This document shows, in pieces, positions 5,806 to 7,566 of a stretch of 7,566 bases of DNA. Source of the DNA: CAZKYP01 sp964556885. Its GTDB lineage: Bacteria; Planctomycetota; Phycisphaerae; Sedimentisphaerales; Anaerobacaceae. Position numbers and translations under genes: made by a program. The stretch spans positions 1 through 7,566 of the forward strand of contig CAZKYP010000156.1 of assembly GCA_964556885.1 (NCBI GenBank), given 5' to 3'. How positions within the stretch are numbered: the first letter of the stretch is position 1; every line of letters starts with the position of its first letter. The notes beneath the pieces are model-generated. The model did not search any database. It was not told the DNA's origin and worked only from the letters and a program-made list of their open reading frames with translations.

Positions 5806-6783
5806 ATGCTCGATCGCAACGACAGAGCTGATAGCAAAAACAAGCGCCGGGCACGCAGGAATCGAACAATTACTCTCAGCCCTGAGGAAATAAAGCGTTA
5901 TAGTGAAGACCTGTCCTGCTTATCAGGTCTTTCGGATATTGGTTCTGTTACCGATAGAATATTAAATCAGGATATTTTTCAGGCGATTGATTTTTTACCT
6001 TCCTCTTTCGTGGACTTACTTATCCTGGACCCGCCGTATAATCTAACAAAGACATTCGCATCGGCGACTTTCAGAAAAAAATCTATAGAACAATACACTC
6101 AGTGGTTCGAAAATCTTTTCGTCAAGTTATTGCCGACTTTGAAAAGAACGGCGTCGGTTTATGTCTGCTCTGAATGGTATACATCGACTGCGATTCATTT
6201 TGTATTGAATAAGCACCTGAAGGTCAGGAACCGCATCACATGGGAGAGAGAGAAAGGCAGGGGGGCGAAACGTAACTGGAAGAACTCGTCTGAAGATATA
6301 TGGTTTGCAACTGTTTCCGATGATTATATTTTTAACATAGAAAGTGTTAAATTAAAACGAAAGGTGATTGCTCCTTATACATACGAAAACGGCGAGCCGA
6401 AAGATTGGCAAAAAACTTCGGAAGGCCGTTTCCGCCTGACTCACCCGTCGAATTTATGGAATGATATTACCGTACCGTTCTGGTCTATGGCTGAAAATAC
6501 GGACCATCCGACCCAAAAGCCGGAAAAGCTGCTTGCAAAGCTCATTCTGGCGAGCACGAATGAAGAGAACCTTGTTTTTGACCCTTTTATGGGGGTTGGA
6601 AGCGGTATAGTAACTGCAAAGAAGCTGAACAGGCGGTTTCTCGGGATTGAGATTGATAAGGAATATTGCCTGCTTGCTGTAAAACGCCTATATTCGGCCG
6701 GAATGGATACGAATATACAGGGTTATCAGGACGGTGTTTTTTGGGAAAGAAATGTCAAAAGGCAAGGCAAGTCCATAGGATAG
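5806..6783 (+). CDS. Site-specific DNA methyltransferase, beta class (probably N6-adenine)
   Basis: A 325-residue methyltransferase that should transfer methyl from S-adenosylmethionine to an amino group of a base in a specific DNA site. The catalytic motif IV DPPY is at 75-78 and the SAM-binding motif I DPFMGVGSG near the end at 259-267, preceded by HPTQKPEKL (234-242, motif X). The order IV, recognition region, X, I defines the beta class. DPPY, rather than SPPY, points to N6-adenine, though N4-cytosine cannot be excluded. Motif I has GSG where GSGT or GAGT is commoner. The first ~20 residues are basic (KRRARRNR) and may contact DNA. It starts 8 bases after the clpX stop with no strong Shine-Dalgarno, so it is probably translated from the clpX transcript. 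No restriction enzyme gene is in the window, so it may be a solitary methyltransferase; its target sequence cannot be told. Confidence 0.88.
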   Translation: MLDRNDRADSKNKRRARRNRTITLSPEEIKRYSEDLSCLSGLSDIGSVTDRILNQDIFQAIDFLPSSFVDLLILDPPYNLTKTFASATFRKKSIEQYTQWFENLFVKLLPTLKRTASVYVCSEWYTSTAIHFVLNKHLKVRNRITWEREKGRGAKRNWKNSSEDIWFATVSDDYIFNIESVKLKRKVIAPYTYENGEPKDWQKTSEGRFRLTHPSNLWNDITVPFWSMAENTDHPTQKPEKLLAKLILASTNEENLVFDPFMGVGSGIVTAKKLNRRFLGIEIDKEYCLLAVKRLYSAGMDTNIQGYQDGVFWERNVKRQGKSIG

Positions 6784-6818
6784 TTGTTGTTCACTTCTGA
6801 AATTGTTATCGGAAATCA

Positions 6819-6843
6819 TTTTTAACAAATATATTGTTAAAAA
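6819..6843. terminator. AT-only perfect hairpin, likely terminator after the methyltransferase gene
   Basis: TTTTTAACAA, loop ATATA, TTGTTAAAAA: a perfect 10-bp stem with a 5-base loop, 36 bases after the stop codon. The A/T arms flank a symmetric core, so it could act from either side, but with only one G-C pair and no T tract after it on the plus strand it would be a weak intrinsic terminator. It may instead be a protein site or mRNA 3' end. Confidence 0.4.
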
Positions 6844-6962
6844 GTATTTATATTCTTCCTATATTTCCTGGAAAATACATAATAATATATTTTTCTATCA
6901 TTATATATCTCATATTAACATATGATAAATGATAAATATTTTACATTTTGAATATTTTTAGC

Positions 6963-6992
6963 TTGACAAATATATAGCAAATATGGTATAAA
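6963..6992 (+). promoter_or_regulatory. Strong sigma70-type promoter for the last (secreted protein) gene
   Basis: A perfect -35 TTGACA (6963-6968), an 18-base spacer and TATAAA (6987-6992, 5 of 6) with an extended -10 TG at 6984-6985. Transcription would start near 6999, about 430 bases before the coding start. Confidence 0.65.
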
Positions 6993-7047
6993 TAGGAAAG
7001 TGAGGCTGGGTAATATTTCATTTATTAAGTTTCACTGTGCATAGTAT

Positions 7048-7090
7048 CTATTATTCCTGAGCTAATACTTAAATCGAGTTTAGGTAATAG
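7048..7090 (+). other. Hairpin in the leader of the last gene
   Basis: CTATTA (7048-7053) pairs perfectly with TAATAG (7085-7090). Inside it CTAA (7062-7065) and ACT (7067-7069) pair with AGT (7077-7079) and TTAG (7080-7083), with a one-base bulge. It lies about 50 bases into the predicted transcript and could be a structured leader element or part of a small RNA. I recognise no known riboswitch. Confidence 0.35.
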
Positions 7091-7160
7091 ACAGAATTGG
7101 AGTGAGGTAAATCGGCAGGAGGCAGAGAACAGACCTCAAGTAAAGAAGTAGATTGCGGAG

Positions 7161-7367
7161 TCAATAATCCAACGATAGTTTGTGATGGTGTTCTACTGTA
7201 ACTTTGCTTTGAGAGTCAAGTTTGACATCTTGATATATAGCATCTGTCATCGTCGTCTTACCAAATGAAATTCCAAATCTTGTCTTATATGCAGTCACCC
7301 TCGTTAGAAGTGCTACTATGCAGAGTTCTTTAGGTGTGAGGTTGATGTAAAGATGTGAATCAAGCAT
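7161..7367 (-). pseudogene. Possible remnant of a helix-turn-helix regulator (doubtful)
   Basis: A 68-codon minus-strand frame starting at ATG 7367. Its start (LTPKELCIVALL) and later part (TDAIYQD, then DSQSKVTVEHHHKL) recall the C-terminal winged-helix DNA-binding domain of response regulators (LTPxE...DAlYgD...ESKivDV). The stretch between is about 6 residues longer than usual, and the C-terminal LRKKL helix is missing. A LuxR-type reading fits worse. There is no Shine-Dalgarno and no receiver domain, and it lies antisense in the leader of the last gene. It may be a decayed fragment or chance; no function is assigned. Confidence 0.22.
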
Positions 7368-7414
7368 AAATCAGTGTGTAGGTTTAATTATAATTAGATG
7401 CAATTTTTTTTTGG

Positions 7415-7420
7415 AAGGAG
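7415..7420 (+). promoter_or_regulatory. Ribosome binding site that selects GTG 7428
   Basis: AAGGAG at 7415-7420 lies 7 bases before GTG 7428. The overlapping ATG at 7421 is too close to it and opens a short out-of-phase frame that soon stops. Confidence 0.65.
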
Positions 7421-7427
7421 ATGGACA

Positions 7428-7566
7428 GTGAAAAAGATAGTAACAATCCTTATAGTATTGAGTATGCTATCGATCTGTGCTGGCTCAAGCAAGGCTGCTT
7501 TTGTGTTTATTGACAATTTTGACAGCTATAACACCCAGACAAACTGGTCAGGTGAAAGCGGTTGGA
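7428..7566 (+). CDS. Secreted protein with N-terminal signal peptide (partial, 3' end outside window)
   Basis: Only the first 46 residues are present. They begin MKKIVTILIVLSMLSICAG, a classic Sec signal peptide with two Lys and a hydrophobic core, with a likely cut after SKA near residue 23. The Cys in LSIC is not in a good lipobox (Ile at -1), so a lipoprotein is unlikely. The mature part starts AFVFIDNFDSYNTQTNWSG. An aromatic/acidic 'DNFDSY' opening right after the signal peptide is common in secreted LamG/concanavalin-like and PEP-CTERM-type proteins of Planctomycetes and Verrucomicrobia; that assignment is inference from very little sequence. The GTG start is supported by AAGGAG 7 bases upstream. 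A strong promoter with a leader of about 430 bases precedes it. Confidence 0.75.
   Translation, partial: MKKIVTILIVLSMLSICAGSSKAAFVFIDNFDSYNTQTNWSGESGW

Larger units (their letters stand above)
6784..7427. other. AT-rich non-coding region with promoter and long leader
   Basis: These 644 bases have no convincing complete gene. 6784-6960 is extremely AT-rich and holds the hairpin at 6819-6843 and a tandem GATAAAT pair (6924-6937). A strong promoter follows at 6963-6992. The remaining ~430 bases would be the leader of the last gene. They include the hairpin 7048-7090, an inverted pair TGAGGT/ACCTCA (7103-7108 and 7133-7138), a questionable minus-strand fragment (7161-7367), an AT palindrome (7385-7396) and a nine-T tract (7404-7412) just before the ribosome binding site. 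Confidence 0.6.

Noticed and set aside
6924..6937. Tandem GATAAAT pair as a repeat array or binding site
   Set aside because: Only two copies of a 7-base AT-rich unit in very AT-rich sequence, which chance explains.
6784..7427. Restriction endonuclease, toxin-antitoxin pair or phage remnant next to the methyltransferase
   Set aside because: No plus- or minus-strand frame of useful length with nuclease, toxin or phage motifs is present, and no att-like direct repeats or tRNA are seen.

Overview
The window looks like chromosomal DNA from an anaerobic, polysaccharide-degrading member of the Planctomycetes, possibly Phycisphaerae/Sedimentisphaerales. This is inferred from gene style: a secreted heparinase II/III-type lyase, a ferredoxin-linked 2-oxoacid oxidoreductase, and a secreted protein opening with a signal peptide followed by an 'FxDNFDSY' start. 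No rRNA or marker phylogeny is available to confirm it. I see no tRNA, rRNA, CRISPR array, transposase or integrase.

Layout. (1) Positions 1-1213, minus strand: a partial exported heparinase II/III-family polysaccharide lyase whose 3' end lies beyond the window. (2) 1214-1446: a divergent promoter region with two similar extended -10 promoters pointing outwards. (3) 1447-4170, plus strand: a tight four-gene operon (delta ferredoxin, alpha, beta and gamma subunits) for a 2-oxoacid:ferredoxin oxidoreductase. The alpha subunit resembles the VorB (2-oxoisovalerate) type more than the 2-oxoglutarate type. (4) 4171-4525: non-coding, with a probable terminator, a promoter, a palindrome and a hairpin in front of the next gene. 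(5) 4526-5797: clpX, the unfoldase of the ClpXP protease, without clpP or tig beside it. (6) 5806-6783: a beta-class DNA methyltransferase 8 bases after clpX, with no restriction endonuclease in view. (7) 6784-7427: an AT-rich non-coding stretch with a perfect AT-only hairpin, a very good sigma70-type promoter, a long leader containing a hairpin, and a possible decayed regulator fragment on the minus strand. (8) 7428-7566: the start of a secreted protein that runs off the window.

How they fit together. The lyase, and perhaps the last secreted protein, would act outside the cytoplasm on polymers. The oxidoreductase operon would convert 2-oxoacids to acyl-CoA with reduction of ferredoxin, as in amino-acid or sugar fermentation. 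clpX and the methyltransferase probably share a transcript, which is the most unusual arrangement here. I found no convincing complete undescribed system. The points most worth checking are the clpX-methyltransferase pair with its palindrome and hairpin, and the long leader before the last gene.
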